DNA of 42,367 nucleotides from Ruminococcaceae bacterium UBA7080 (GCA_002493595.1 DKZG01000030.1:1-42367); one strand, 5' to 3'; shown: positions 8,665 to 17,446, counted from the stretch's first letter. Numbers and translations: made by a program. The notes: a model not told the origin generated them from the sequence alone.

Positions 8665-10097
8665 GCTTTTCATATCCAAAATGTGAGTCTAAGGCACTCA
8701 AGGACGTAAGTTTGAAAGTAAATGAAGGTGAATTTGTACTTGTAACGGGAAAGACAGGGAGCGGCAAATCAACCTTGCTCAGGCTTTTAAAACCGGAGCT
8801 TGCTCCGTTCGGCGATATCTGTGGTGAAATTATTAATCATTCAGAAGATACAGGTTTTGTTATGCAAAATCCCGATACATCCTTTGTGGCTGAACATGTT
8901 CGCGGAGAGCTTGCTTTTGCGCCGGAAAACAGAAAAATGAAAAATGATGAAACAGCTGTTAAAATCGGTGAAATTTCATCCTTTTTTAATATCAGTGATA
9001 TGCTTGACAAAAAGCTGTGTGCGCTTTCAGGCGGGGAGCGTGCAGTTGTTTCCATAGCTGCAGCAATGATATGTGATGTAAAGGTGCTGATTTTAGATGA
9101 ACCCTTGGCTCAGCTTGATCCTAAAGCGTCTGACCTTATCCTAAATCTTTTAAGGCGTGTGAATGAAGAGTTGGGTGTAACCGTAATCATGTCGTCGCAT
9201 ACCTGTGACGGTGTAATTCAACTTTGCGACAGGTTTGTGATAATGGACGCCGGCAGAATTGTTTTGGATGATAAAGCTGAGCACGCTAAGCAAAGTGATA
9301 TTGCTGTGGATTTTCTCCCGGTGTATACCTCTCTCTTTACGCAGCGACCGCTGACCGTTAAAGAGGCAATACCTCTTTCAGCTAAATTGAAAGAAAAGCC
9401 TTTGCAGGCGTGCTTATATTCAGATAAGGCGGTGGTAATAAAAAATGTAACCTTTGCTTACGCGAAAAAAGATAAAGACATTTTATCTTCGCTTTCTTTA
9501 ACCGTAGGCAAGGGGACTATTCATTCCATAATAGGCGCAAACGGCAGCGGAAAAACAACATTGTTAAAATTGATTGCAGGAATTAAGAAACCATACAGCG
9601 GCAAAATAAAAGTCAGCGGCAGTGTGGCCTATATGCCGCAAAATCCTAAATATCTTTTTACCAAAGAGACTGTCGGTGAGGAGATAAACCCGGAAACAGC
9701 AAAAAAATTCGGACTTGAAGATTATCTTTTGCATCATCCTTATGACCTGAGCGGGGGACAGTGTCAAAAGCTTGCACTTGCCATGCTTTCACAGCAGGGA
9801 TTTGATATCCTGTTGCTGGACGAGCCTTCAAAGGCACTTGACGTTTTTGCCAAAAGGGAATTAAAAGCATATTTAAAATATCTTTCTGCGCAGGGCAAAA
9901 CAGTTATTATGGTTTCTCACGATATTGATTTTGTTGGAGAGGTGTCCGATTATGTTTCTTTTTTGTCGGATTCTGTAATCACTATTACAGGCCGGCGCAG
10001 ACAGGTGTTAAGCACGCTTAACTATTACACCACTCAAATCAGACGGATTACAAGAACTTATCTTAAAAGTGCTGTATCGCCGGAGGACATCGAATGA
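8637..10097 (+). CDS. ECF transporter ATPase, two ABC domains fused
   Basis: 486 aa with two complete ABC cassettes. Domain 1: Walker A TGKTGSGKST near residue 40, Q-loop FVMQNPDTSF, signature LSGGERA near 130, Walker B VLILDEPLAQLDP, H-loop SSHT. Domain 2: GANGSGKTT near 300, YMPQNPKYLF, signature LSGGQCQ near 368, LLLDEPSKALD, VSHD. The protein therefore supplies both EcfA and EcfA' subunits on one chain. The last 35 residues extend past the second domain. Stop overlaps the next start (ATGA). Confidence 0.93.
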   Translation: MVIFETKNLSFSYPKCESKALKDVSLKVNEGEFVLVTGKTGSGKSTLLRLLKPELAPFGDICGEIINHSEDTGFVMQNPDTSFVAEHVRGELAFAPENRKMKNDETAVKIGEISSFFNISDMLDKKLCALSGGERAVVSIAAAMICDVKVLILDEPLAQLDPKASDLILNLLRRVNEELGVTVIMSSHTCDGVIQLCDRFVIMDAGRIVLDDKAEHAKQSDIAVDFLPVYTSLFTQRPLTVKEAIPLSAKLKEKPLQACLYSDKAVVIKNVTFAYAKKDKDILSSLSLTVGKGTIHSIIGANGSGKTTLLKLIAGIKKPYSGKIKVSGSVAYMPQNPKYLFTKETVGEEINPETAKKFGLEDYLLHHPYDLSGGQCQKLALAMLSQQGFDILLLDEPSKALDVFAKRELKAYLKYLSAQGKTVIMVSHDIDFVGEVSDYVSFLSDSVITITGRRRQVLSTLNYYTTQIRRITRTYLKSAVSPEDIE

Positions 10098-10768
10098 AAA
10101 AGTATTTCAGTCTTTTTTGCGTGACAGTTTGCCTGGCGGCAGCTGTGGTATGGCAGCTTTTTTCAAACGGCAATCTCTATCTTATCAGTGTGATCATCCT
10201 TATTATTTCAATGCTGCCTTTTCTTTTTTCCTTTGAGAACAGTAAGCCTGATGCAAGGCTGCTTGCTCTTACAGCAAGTTTGATAGGGATTGCGGTTGTA
10301 TCAAGAGCTGTTTTTTATCTTCTGCCTCAGGTTAAGCCAATCGGGGCGATTGTAATAATAGGCGGGGTGTGCCTCGGAGCAAAAAAAGGATATCTGGTGG
10401 GTGTTTTTTCAGCATTCATTTCAAATTTCATTTTTGGACAAGGGGTATGGACTCCGTTTCAAATGGTAGCATTAGGCTTAGTTGGCTTTATGTCGGGATT
10501 GATTTTTCGCAGACTTAAGGCTGACAGGATTAGCCTTTCGGTGGCAGGCTTTTTATTGACCGCTGTGCTTTACGGTGTTATAGTAGATACATCATCCGTG
10601 CTGATGATGGCAGGTGATTTTAATTTTTCTTCAGCGCTTGCAGTATATGCAGCCGGAATTCCGTTTAGTCTTATTTTCGGTATAACTACTGCTGTATGTC
10701 TTTTTGTTTTCGGCAAGCCGTTTATAAATAAAATTACCAGACTTCAAATGAAGTATGGTATTAAATGA
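10094..10768 (+). CDS. ECF transporter S component, substrate unknown
   Basis: 224 aa with about six membrane spans. It is the substrate-binding partner by position: it follows ecfT and ecfA with a 4-base overlap. The central GQGVWTPFQMVALGLVGFMSG segment is a signature of a subset of S components that also end in a positively charged tail (here NKITRLQMKYGIK). No riboswitch or biosynthetic neighbour reveals the vitamin. A cobalamin- or nucleoside-type substrate is possible but not shown. Confidence 0.8.
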   Translation: MKKYFSLFCVTVCLAAAVVWQLFSNGNLYLISVIILIISMLPFLFSFENSKPDARLLALTASLIGIAVVSRAVFYLLPQVKPIGAIVIIGGVCLGAKKGYLVGVFSAFISNFIFGQGVWTPFQMVALGLVGFMSGLIFRRLKADRISLSVAGFLLTAVLYGVIVDTSSVLMMAGDFNFSSALAVYAAGIPFSLIFGITTAVCLFVFGKPFINKITRLQMKYGIK

Positions 10769-10777
10769 GGTGTATTT

Positions 10778-11026
10778 ATGAATCATGAAATAGTCGTTAA
10801 GCTTTCAAAATTTGCTATGATTATGTCGATTATCGGCTTGTGCACACTGGGTGTGTGCCCGGCCTTCGGTATAATGGGGATTGCTGTCGGTTTAGTCTTT
10901 AAAAGAAAGGGTGTTAAACTTAACAGTGCATGCCAAAAGATAATTAAAACAGCCGGCCTCCTTGGCGGAATATCCCTTTTGCTTTTTGTTGTCGATATTA
11001 TTCTTGCCTATGTTTTTCTTGTATAG
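10778..11026 (+). CDS. Small two-helix membrane protein
   Basis: 82 aa with two long hydrophobic stretches (about residues 12-40 and 58-82) joined by a basic loop FKRKGVKLN. The Gly/Cys-rich first helix with CPAFGIMGIAVGLVF recalls DUF4190-type proteins. Ribosome site GAGGTG is 7 bases upstream. It is 9 bases after the S component and ends the operon before the terminator; function unknown. Confidence 0.65.
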   Translation: MNHEIVVKLSKFAMIMSIIGLCTLGVCPAFGIMGIAVGLVFKRKGVKLNSACQKIIKTAGLLGGISLLLFVVDIILAYVFLV

Positions 11027-11082
11027 TTGTGAATTGCGTGCAAGGCGTGCTATGTGTACATCTTTTTTTATCAGTATGGAAA

Positions 11083-11122
11083 ACAGGCTGTCTCGTACGA
11101 GACAGCCTGTAAATTTTTTATT
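11083..11122. terminator. Bidirectional terminator, perfect palindrome
   Basis: Bases 11083-11110 are a perfect 28-base palindrome (half-site ACAGGCTGTCTCGT), followed on the plus strand by a TAAATTTTTTATTTT tract and preceded by TTTTTTTATC. It lies between convergent genes and can serve both. Confidence 0.85.
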
Positions 11123-11767
11123 TTATAATAAAGAATAGCCATAGCCGTTTGCGAGTGCATCCACCTTTTTGCCTGTTTTGCAATGTGGGCAGTTGTGTGC
11201 AGCGTAAGCCTCGTAGCCGGGTACATCATCGGTGGTGAATATGGAATTCACTTCAATACCGTCAATATTGTTCGCTGCGGAAAAGATTGCGGTTATTCCT
11301 GCAATTTTTCCGCCGTAATACAAAACGCTGTCCATAGCTCTTTCAGCTGTTTTTCCGCTTGTGATGCAGGATATTAAAATAACAACATTTCTGCCTTCAA
11401 TAAGCTTTTTGAGATTATCACGGAAAATAATGTTACCTGATGCATCATATTCGGGTCCTAAAACATAGACTTTGTTGTCAGGGTTTGGATTGAGCATATT
11501 CGGACGCGACAGCTCGTGTGCTAAATAAGCGCCCAGCGCCTGCGTTTCATAAAGACATAAAACTGTGTCAACATGAATGTTTTTTTCAATATAATGCTGT
11601 GCCATAAGCATAGCTGCATCAACGGATACATCGTGATTATGCTTTATATCCGATGTGCCGATATAGCAGTTCAGATGGGATGATGCAGAAATGAAATGAC
11701 CGTACATTGCATGAATGAAAACTCTTTCATCTCTCTTTGAAGTTATTGTGTAAACTTGTTTATCCAT
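11123..11767 (-). CDS. Orotate phosphoribosyltransferase-like PRTase
   Basis: 214 aa. Type-I phosphoribosyltransferase fold as judged from the order VLCLYETQALGAYLA, the KVYVLGPEYDASGNIIFRDN flexible loop region and the PRPP loop region VVILISCITSGKTAERAM near residue 130. Canonical PRPP loops carry two acidic residues (DD/ED); here they are Ser-Cys, so activity is uncertain. A C-terminal CPHCKTGKK suggests a bound metal. Start ATG 11767 follows GAAAGGGG. No other pyrimidine genes are near. Confidence 0.7.
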   Translation of the reverse strand: MDKQVYTITSKRDERVFIHAMYGHFISASSHLNCYIGTSDIKHNHDVSVDAAMLMAQHYIEKNIHVDTVLCLYETQALGAYLAHELSRPNMLNPNPDNKVYVLGPEYDASGNIIFRDNLKKLIEGRNVVILISCITSGKTAERAMDSVLYYGGKIAGITAIFSAANNIDGIEVNSIFTTDDVPGYEAYAAHNCPHCKTGKKVDALANGYGYSLL

Positions 11768-11792
11768 AGCATATATGCCCCTTTCAATATTA

Positions 11793-11821
11793 ATTTTACC
11801 TTAGAAGTGCCGTTTTTTCAA
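11793..11821 (-). promoter_or_regulatory. Promoter for PRTase gene
   Basis: On the minus strand: TTGAAA (11821-11816), 17-base spacer, TAAAAT (11798-11793), 26 bases before the ATG. Confidence 0.7.
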
Positions 11822-11899
11822 TAAAATTCAGTGTACAAAATATTGTTAATTATTTGTATAAAATAGACAAACAGCCATAAATAATAAAAATATACATAA

Positions 11900-11946
11900 A
11901 AGAACCGTTACATATTGCACATAATGCATCCTATGTAACGGTTCTT
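11900..11946 (-). terminator. Terminator after GH43 gene
   Basis: AAGAACCGTTACATA (11900-11914) pairs with TATGTAACGGTTCTT (11932-11946); on the minus strand the stem is followed by TTATGTATATTTTTA. The loop itself holds a smaller TGCA...TGCA repeat. Confidence 0.75.
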
Positions 11947-11976
11947 AAAGGCTTTTGTATTAAGCAGCACCTGCTT

Positions 11977-12924
11977 TTAAAGTTTATCCTTATATCTTTC
12001 TGCCGTGATTATTCCATCCCTGACATGAAGCTTGCATATTCGTGTGTTTCTTGCATCAAAAGCATTTGCACTTAATCCGTCGTCATAATCTCTTGCATGG
12101 TATATGGCATACCATTGACCGTCTTCTTTAATCATGGAGTGATGGCCTGTGCCTTCTTCAAATTCATTGGCTTTTAGAATAGGAAAATAGGTATTATCGT
12201 CCGGGTATTTTTCAAATTTAATTTTTGTTAAATCGGTTTCATTGGTTTTGGCTCTTGCATAACCTATATAATAAGTAGGCTGCTCAAAGCAATTTCCCGA
12301 ATACATAACATATTGCCAGTCGCCTTCTCGAAAATAGAAAGCACCTTCAATTGTATGCCAGTGCTGACCTTTTTTATATCTGTCGCGCATATATATATCT
12401 TCGTCGAGTGTCGGTTTTATAACAGGAACGGGGTTTCCTTCAGCATGGTAAGGGTCAAGGAGCCTGTCAACAGCAATATAAGTTCCGATTCTGTTTCCTT
12501 CAAAGCAGTTGGTAGAATAAAAGATAAACAGACCCGATTCATTTTTTACCACATGAGAGTCTATTGAAAATGGATGTAAAAGCTGTGTTGTATTGGTGAA
12601 AGGTCCTAATGGGTTGTCCGCTTCTGAAACAAACATTGCTCCCCGGTGACCGCCCTTATCAGGTGTGTCATTGTAAATTTCAACTGAATTATACATATAA
12701 TACTTTCCGTCAAGCTCAATAACGCTCGGGGCCCAGAATGCTTCATGCTCAGGAATGGTCATAACCATTCCGTAGTATTCCCAGCCGTCAAACAGATGAT
12801 TTGACTGATAAGCGTAAATTCCATCATGGCCGGTGGTATAAATATAGTATTTTCCGTTTGTTTTTAATATAAACGGATCTGCCTGACCGATATAGTTGTT
12901 TCTGTCCACTTTTAAAAGGTGCAT
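11977..12924 (-). CDS. Glycoside hydrolase family 43 protein
   Basis: 315 aa, a single five-bladed propeller domain without a signal peptide, so cytoplasmic. Expected GH43 catalytic residues are visible: Asp in GQADPFI near residue 16, Asp in SIDSHVV near 130, Glu in HTIEGAFYF near 198. Family members act as arabinofuranosidases or beta-xylosidases on imported oligosaccharides; the exact sugar cannot be told. Blade motifs such as KYYIYTTG and KYYMYNSV recur. Ribosome site TAGGAG 9 bases upstream. Confidence 0.88.
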   Translation of the reverse strand: MHLLKVDRNNYIGQADPFILKTNGKYYIYTTGHDGIYAYQSNHLFDGWEYYGMVMTIPEHEAFWAPSVIELDGKYYMYNSVEIYNDTPDKGGHRGAMFVSEADNPLGPFTNTTQLLHPFSIDSHVVKNESGLFIFYSTNCFEGNRIGTYIAVDRLLDPYHAEGNPVPVIKPTLDEDIYMRDRYKKGQHWHTIEGAFYFREGDWQYVMYSGNCFEQPTYYIGYARAKTNETDLTKIKFEKYPDDNTYFPILKANEFEEGTGHHSMIKEDGQWYAIYHARDYDDGLSANAFDARNTRICKLHVRDGIITAERYKDKL

Positions 12925-12953
12925 AGCGGTTTCTCCTAAGCTTTATTGGCAGT

Positions 12954-12982
12954 ATTATACTATATGATTTAATGCTTTACAA
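12954..12982 (-). promoter_or_regulatory. Promoter for GH43 gene
   Basis: Minus strand: TTGTAA (12982-12977), 17-base spacer, TATAAT (12959-12954). It is just downstream of the bioY stop, so the glycosidase gene has its own start of transcription. Confidence 0.7.
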
Positions 12983-12984
12983 TA

Positions 12985-13524
12985 TTATTTTATAAATCTT
13001 TTTAATCTGTTTACAAGCAAAGCAGCCAGAATAATTTTAACGGCATCCGGCAGGAGAAACGGAATGACACAGCTTGCAAGTGCGGATAAAAATGTAACCT
13101 TGTATGCAATCATAAACCATATTGTGCCGAAAAGATAGCACACAAGAATACCTATTGTCATAAACAAGATATTTACCCACAGCTTATGACCAAGCTTGTC
13201 TGCAGCAATACCGATAATCAGTGCTGTTAATATGAATCCCACAATGTATCCGCCTGTCGGACCCGTTATTGCAGCAATTCCGCTTTTAAATCCTGTGAAA
13301 ACCGGCAAGCCCACCATACCGAGCAGAATATATACAATTACAGCCAGTACGCCGCGCTTCCAACCGAGCAGTCCGCATATCAGGCATATTGCAAAAGTTT
13401 GCAGCGTGACGGATACGGTTAACGGTATGGCAATCCAGGCACATACGGCAATGAGTGCTGCTGATAAGCCGATGTACACTAAATCAATGGTTTTAAGTTT
13501 TGTTTTGTTAATTGTTTCGCTCAT
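12985..13524 (-). CDS. bioY: BioY, biotin ECF transporter S component
   Basis: 179 aa with six membrane spans. Family signatures are clear: IAIPLTVSVTLQTFAICL near residue 27, LGMVGLPVFTGFKSGI near 68 and GPTGGYIVGF near 88. BioY binds biotin and works with a shared EcfAAT module; the ECF genes at 7810-10097 or another set could energise it. Start follows CAGGAG at 7 bases. The promoter is overlapped by a probable BirA operator, fitting repression by biotin. Confidence 0.95.
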   Translation of the reverse strand: MSETINKTKLKTIDLVYIGLSAALIAVCAWIAIPLTVSVTLQTFAICLICGLLGWKRGVLAVIVYILLGMVGLPVFTGFKSGIAAITGPTGGYIVGFILTALIIGIAADKLGHKLWVNILFMTIGILVCYLFGTIWFMIAYKVTFLSALASCVIPFLLPDAVKIILAALLVNRLKRFIK

Positions 13525-13555
13525 AAACTAACTCCTGAAAATTTTATTTGCAAGA

Positions 13556-13584
13556 ATTATGACACTAATCCTTCATATTGTCAA
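13556..13584 (-). promoter_or_regulatory. bioY promoter
   Basis: Minus strand: TTGACA (13584-13579), 17-base spacer, CATAAT (13561-13556), about 30 bases before the start codon. Confidence 0.75.
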
Positions 13585-13609
13585 CTAGAAAATAATTAAT
13601 GGTTTACAA
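13578..13609. promoter_or_regulatory. Probable BirA operator
   Basis: TTGTCAACT (13578-13586), 14 bases, GGTTTACAA (13601-13609): an imperfect inverted repeat with the half-site TTGTAAACC spacing of Firmicutes BirA boxes. It covers the bioY -35. Confidence 0.75.
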
Positions 13610-13650
13610 TTGATGCGCAATAAAATTAATTATTGGATATTGTAATCTAC

Positions 13651-13678
13651 TTGACAAAATAATTATATTTGTTATAAT
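13651..13678 (+). promoter_or_regulatory. leuA promoter
   Basis: TTGACA (13651-13656), 16-base spacer, TATAAT (13673-13678), both consensus, opening the T-box leader. Confidence 0.85.
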
Positions 13679-13689
13679 GGTTCTATAAT

Positions 13690-13960
13690 TTAATAGTACC
13701 CAATTAAAAACTATGAAGCAGAAAAAGACCTTGTAATTCAGTTTAAGAGAGTTGGCGGCAGGTGTGAGTCAATACGGATTATACGGTGCATAGCTCTCTG
13801 CGGAGTTGCTGTTTTGAATAGAAATCAATAGGAACAGCCGTGTTGCTGCGTTAACAGCAAAGGCATTGATTGATGCTAAAGGGCAGTTTTTCTGCTGAAG
13901 TAGGGTGGTACCACGTAGAAATTACGTCCCTATACAACTGTGTATAGGGGCTTGTTTTTT
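13690..13960 (+). promoter_or_regulatory. T-box riboswitch controlling leuA-leuB
   Basis: The T-box sequence AGGGTGGTACCACG is at 13902-13915. A Stem I region (13715-13815) contains AGAGAG/CTCTCT pairing around GGTGTGAG, and the terminator stem CCCTATACA/TGTATAGGG is at 13928-13949 followed by CTTGTTTTTT. Uncharged tRNA should stabilise the antiterminator. The downstream genes imply tRNA-Leu; I could not place the specifier codon with certainty (a CTC lies in the CTCTCT strand). Confidence 0.95.
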
Positions 13961-14000
13961 GCTCCTGTGCAAATGCAAAATCGGAAGGAGATTATGATTT

Positions 14001-15737
14001 ATGAAAAAAGGGTATGAAAAATATGTCGGTTTCAAGCCGATAAACATTCCGGACCGTACCTGGCCTGACAAAACGATTACAAAGGCGCCCGTTTGGTGTT
14101 CCGTCGATATGCGCGACGGTAATCAGGCTCTTGTTGATCCGATGAATCTTCAGGAAAAGCTTGAGCTTTTCACAACGCTTGTTGATATCGGCGTTAAAGA
14201 AATTGAAGTGGGATTTCCATCGGCAAGTGAGACGGAGTATGAAATTCTCAGAACGCTTATTGACGGAGGTTATATTCCTGATGATGTAACCATTCAGGTG
14301 CTTGTTCAGGCAAGAGAGCATCTTATAAAAAAGACCTTTGAGGCAATTAAGGGCGCAAAAAATGTAATTGTGCATTTTTATAATTCAACATCAACACTTC
14401 AGCGTAAGGTCGTATTTAAAACGGATATGCAGGGCGTTATTGACATTGCAGTTAAGGGCGCAAAGCTGATTTATGAATTGACCGAAGAGCAGAAGAAAAC
14501 CAATCCTGAAACGAATATACGCTTTGAGTACAGCCCGGAAAGCTTTACCGGTACAGAGATGGATAATGCTGTTGAGATTTGCCGTCAGGTTATGGAGGAA
14601 CTTCATATTACTAAGGATAATCCGATTATTCTGAATTTGCCGTCAACAGTTGAAGGCTCAACGCCAAACGGCTATGCCGACCAGATTGAATATTTCTGCC
14701 GTCATCTTCCTAACCGCGACTGTGCTATCATTTCTCTTCATCCTCATAACGACAGAGGAACCGGAGTTGCTGCTGCCGAGCTTGCATTGCTTGCAGGTGC
14801 TGACAGGGTAGAGGGCACGCTTTTCGGCAACGGCGAGAGAACCGGTAATGTGGATATAGTTACGCTTGCACTGAACATGTGGACGCAGGGTATTGATCCA
14901 AAGCTTGATTTCCACGATATAAATAAGATTAAAGAGGTTTATGAAAGAACAACAAAAATGACCGTTGCGCCGCGTCATCCATATGCCGGTGAGCTTGTAT
15001 TTACCGCCTTTTCAGGCTCTCACCAGGATGCGATTAATAAGGGTAAAATGTATATGGACGAGAGCGGAACGGATATGTGGGAGGTTCCTTATCTTCCTAT
15101 TGACCCTGCTGATGTCGGCAGAGAGTATGAGCCTATTATACGTATTAATTCGCAAAGCGGAAAGGGCGGAACAGCTTATATTCTTGCAAGCGAATATGGT
15201 ATTAAAATGCCAAAGGCTATGCATCCTGAGTTTGGTGCAGTGGTACAGAAGGCATGTGATGAAAAGGGCAAGGAGCTTCATACATCTGAGATTTTCGATT
15301 TATTCCAAAAGGAATACAGAAATGTATGCGGTCCGTACAGACTTCTCAATTATAAAATCAGTGAAGAAAAGAATGAGGCAGATTATTTAACCTCGGTTCA
15401 TTTCACAGGGGAGATTAAGTTTAAGGATAATGAACCTGTCAAGATTGAGGGCAGGGGTTCAGGTCCGATCGGCGCATTTTGTCAGGCAATGAATGAAATA
15501 GGCCTTACAGGTTATGAATTTGTTGATTACAGCGAGCATGCCATTGCCGTGGGTTCAGATTCAAAGGCTATCAGTTATATCCATCTTAAAAACCCTCAGG
15601 GCAAAGATGTTTTCGGTATCGGTGTAAGCCACAATATCAGCTATGCGTCAATGAAGGGTATTGTTTGTGCAATCAATCGCGACCAGGCTGATACGATGCG
15701 TGATGATACAATGCCGGGTATTTTTGATGTGTGTTGA
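14001..15737 (+). CDS. leuA: 2-isopropylmalate synthase, long (LeuA2) type
   Basis: 578 aa. Condenses acetyl-CoA with 2-oxoisovalerate, the first step of leucine synthesis. The DRE-TIM barrel shows the SVDMRDGNQALVDPM motif near residue 35 and the metal-binding SLHPHNDRGTG near 248; GNGERTGNVD follows. The last 130 residues form the LeuA dimer/regulatory domain that binds leucine. The N-terminal YEKYVGFKPINIPDRTWP extension and length mark the LeuA2 subgroup seen in Actinobacteria and some Clostridia. AAGGAG lies 11 bases before the ATG. Confidence 0.95.
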   Translation: MKKGYEKYVGFKPINIPDRTWPDKTITKAPVWCSVDMRDGNQALVDPMNLQEKLELFTTLVDIGVKEIEVGFPSASETEYEILRTLIDGGYIPDDVTIQVLVQAREHLIKKTFEAIKGAKNVIVHFYNSTSTLQRKVVFKTDMQGVIDIAVKGAKLIYELTEEQKKTNPETNIRFEYSPESFTGTEMDNAVEICRQVMEELHITKDNPIILNLPSTVEGSTPNGYADQIEYFCRHLPNRDCAIISLHPHNDRGTGVAAAELALLAGADRVEGTLFGNGERTGNVDIVTLALNMWTQGIDPKLDFHDINKIKEVYERTTKMTVAPRHPYAGELVFTAFSGSHQDAINKGKMYMDESGTDMWEVPYLPIDPADVGREYEPIIRINSQSGKGGTAYILASEYGIKMPKAMHPEFGAVVQKACDEKGKELHTSEIFDLFQKEYRNVCGPYRLLNYKISEEKNEADYLTSVHFTGEIKFKDNEPVKIEGRGSGPIGAFCQAMNEIGLTGYEFVDYSEHAIAVGSDSKAISYIHLKNPQGKDVFGIGVSHNISYASMKGIVCAINRDQADTMRDDTMPGIFDVC

Positions 15738-15752
15738 TGAGGTGATAGAAAT

Positions 15753-16823
15753 ATGAATAAGTATAAAATAACCGTATTGAAGGGTGATGGAATCGGCCCT
15801 GAAATCGTAGATGAGTGTATTAAGGTTCTTGATAAGGCTGGAGAGAAATTCGGTTTTTCTCTTGACTATGATTATCAGCTTTTGGGCGGCGCTGCCATTG
15901 ATGAATATGGTAAGCCTTATCCAAAGCAGACAGAGGTTTCCTGCAAAGCTGCAGACGCTGTGCTTTTAGGCTCTGTCGGCGGACCGAAATGGGATACGCT
16001 GCCAAGTGAAATCAGACCTGAAAAGGGTCTTCTTGCAATTCGTGAGTCCTTGGGCTTATTTGCTAATCTTCGTCCTGCTAAGATTTTTGCTCCTCTTAAA
16101 TCGTCATCACCGCTCAAGCCTGAAATTATCGGCGATGAGCTCGATATCCTTATTGTGCGTGAGCTCACAGGCGGTATTTATTTTGGTGACAGGGGCACAT
16201 ACGAGGAAAACGGCGTCATTGGTGCATATGATACAGAGCGTTATACATATCCTGAAATTAAGCGAATTGTTAAGGCAGGATTTGAATATGCTATGAAGCG
16301 CAATAAAAGACTAACATGTGTGGATAAGGCAAATGTACTGGATTCTTCAAAGCTTTGGAGAAAGGTTATGGAAGAGATAGGCAGGGATTATCCTGAGGTT
16401 GAGATTTCATATATGTACGTTGATAACTGTGCCATGCAGCTTGTGCGAAATCCAAATCAGTTTGATACAATTGTAACATCAAATATTTTTGGTGATATTT
16501 TGTCTGATGAGGCATCTATGATTTCAGGTTCAATAGGAATGCTTGCCTCTGCTTCACTGGCTGAGGGAACTTTCGGCATGTATGAGCCTATTCATGGTTC
16601 AGCGCCTGATATTGCAGGCCAAGGCAAGGCTAATCCGCTTGCAACGATTCTTTCAGGCGCAATGATGCTCAGATATTCACTGGGTGAGAGTGAAGCCGCT
16701 GATGCAATTGAAAAGGCAGTGGATACAGCACTTACAAAAGTGAGAACACCTGATATTGCACAGGATGGACTTGATATTGTAAATACTTCACAGATGGGTG
16801 ATATGGTAGCTTCATTATTATAA
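15753..16823 (+). CDS. leuB: 3-isopropylmalate dehydrogenase
   Basis: 356 aa, typical LeuB length. Oxidative decarboxylation of 3-isopropylmalate with NAD. Motifs: KGDGIGPEI at the start, LLGSVGGPKWD near residue 73, RELTGGIYFG near 135, VDNCAMQLVRNP near 225, FGDILSDEASMISGS near 247 and HGSAPDIAGQGKANP near 278, the NAD-binding part. It follows leuA by 15 bases with GAGGTGATAG as ribosome site. leuC and leuD (isomerase) are not between them or elsewhere in the window. Confidence 0.97.
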   Translation: MNKYKITVLKGDGIGPEIVDECIKVLDKAGEKFGFSLDYDYQLLGGAAIDEYGKPYPKQTEVSCKAADAVLLGSVGGPKWDTLPSEIRPEKGLLAIRESLGLFANLRPAKIFAPLKSSSPLKPEIIGDELDILIVRELTGGIYFGDRGTYEENGVIGAYDTERYTYPEIKRIVKAGFEYAMKRNKRLTCVDKANVLDSSKLWRKVMEEIGRDYPEVEISYMYVDNCAMQLVRNPNQFDTIVTSNIFGDILSDEASMISGSIGMLASASLAEGTFGMYEPIHGSAPDIAGQGKANPLATILSGAMMLRYSLGESEAADAIEKAVDTALTKVRTPDIAQDGLDIVNTSQMGDMVASLL

Positions 16824-16828
16824 TGTTA

Positions 16829-16866
16829 GAAGCACAAAGTATATTATGCTTTGTGCTTCTTTATCT
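16829..16866 (+). terminator. Terminator of leuAB
   Basis: GAAGCACAAAG (16829-16839) pairs with CTTTGTGCTTC (16849-16859), followed by TTTATCTTT. Confidence 0.9.
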
Positions 16867-16907
16867 TTACCGGCGTTATGGATGAAGGTGCTTATCAAGG
16901 TGCAGTT

Positions 16908-17363
16908 ATGAATATAAATGAAGTTAAGTATAACAAAAAAGATTATTTGCCGTTGCTTTTGCTGGCAGATGAACAAGAAAATATGATAGACCGATATTTA
17001 AATCGCGGCACAATGTATGTCCTACAGGATAACGGTGTAAAGGCAGTTTGTGTTGTAACGGATGAAGGCAGCGAGGTGCTGGAGCTTAAGAATATAGCTG
17101 TTGTGCCGAAATATCAGAGAAGCGGATATGGAAGAAGACTTATTGATTTTATTATAGATACATATCAAGATTTATACGACTGCTTATATGTCGGAACAGG
17201 TGACAGCAGCCTCACCGTTCCGTTTTATAAAAAATGCGGTTTTGTTAAATCGCATACTGTAAAGAACTTTTTTATCGATAATTATAATGCTCCTATTTAT
17301 GAGGACGGCAAACAGCTTGTTGATATGGTCTATTTAAAATTTGCGTTGAAGCAAAAGCTATAA
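16908..17363 (+). CDS. GNAT-family N-acetyltransferase
   Basis: 151 aa. The acetyl-CoA pyrophosphate loop reads VVPKYQRSGYGRRLIDFI near residue 68, and the following VGTGDSSLTVPFYKKCGFVKS matches the last GNAT strands. Substrate unknown. Start 16908 is chosen for the AAGGTG eight bases upstream; longer readings run into the leuAB terminator. Host gene, just outside the mobile element. Confidence 0.85.
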   Translation: MNINEVKYNKKDYLPLLLLADEQENMIDRYLNRGTMYVLQDNGVKAVCVVTDEGSEVLELKNIAVVPKYQRSGYGRRLIDFIIDTYQDLYDCLYVGTGDSSLTVPFYKKCGFVKSHTVKNFFIDNYNAPIYEDGKQLVDMVYLKFALKQKL

Positions 17364-17411
17364 AAGGTGTATTATACATAAACGCAGACTATACGTTTAA
17401 TTGAATATATC

Positions 17412-17446
17412 AAAAGAACCATAGGGCTTGCCCTATGGTTCTTTTT
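17412..17446. terminator. Bidirectional terminator
   Basis: AAAAGAACCATAGGGC, loop TTG, and GCCCTATGGTTCTTTTT form a long stem with T tracts in both directions. It serves the GNAT gene on plus and was the terminator of cotJC on minus. Confidence 0.9.
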
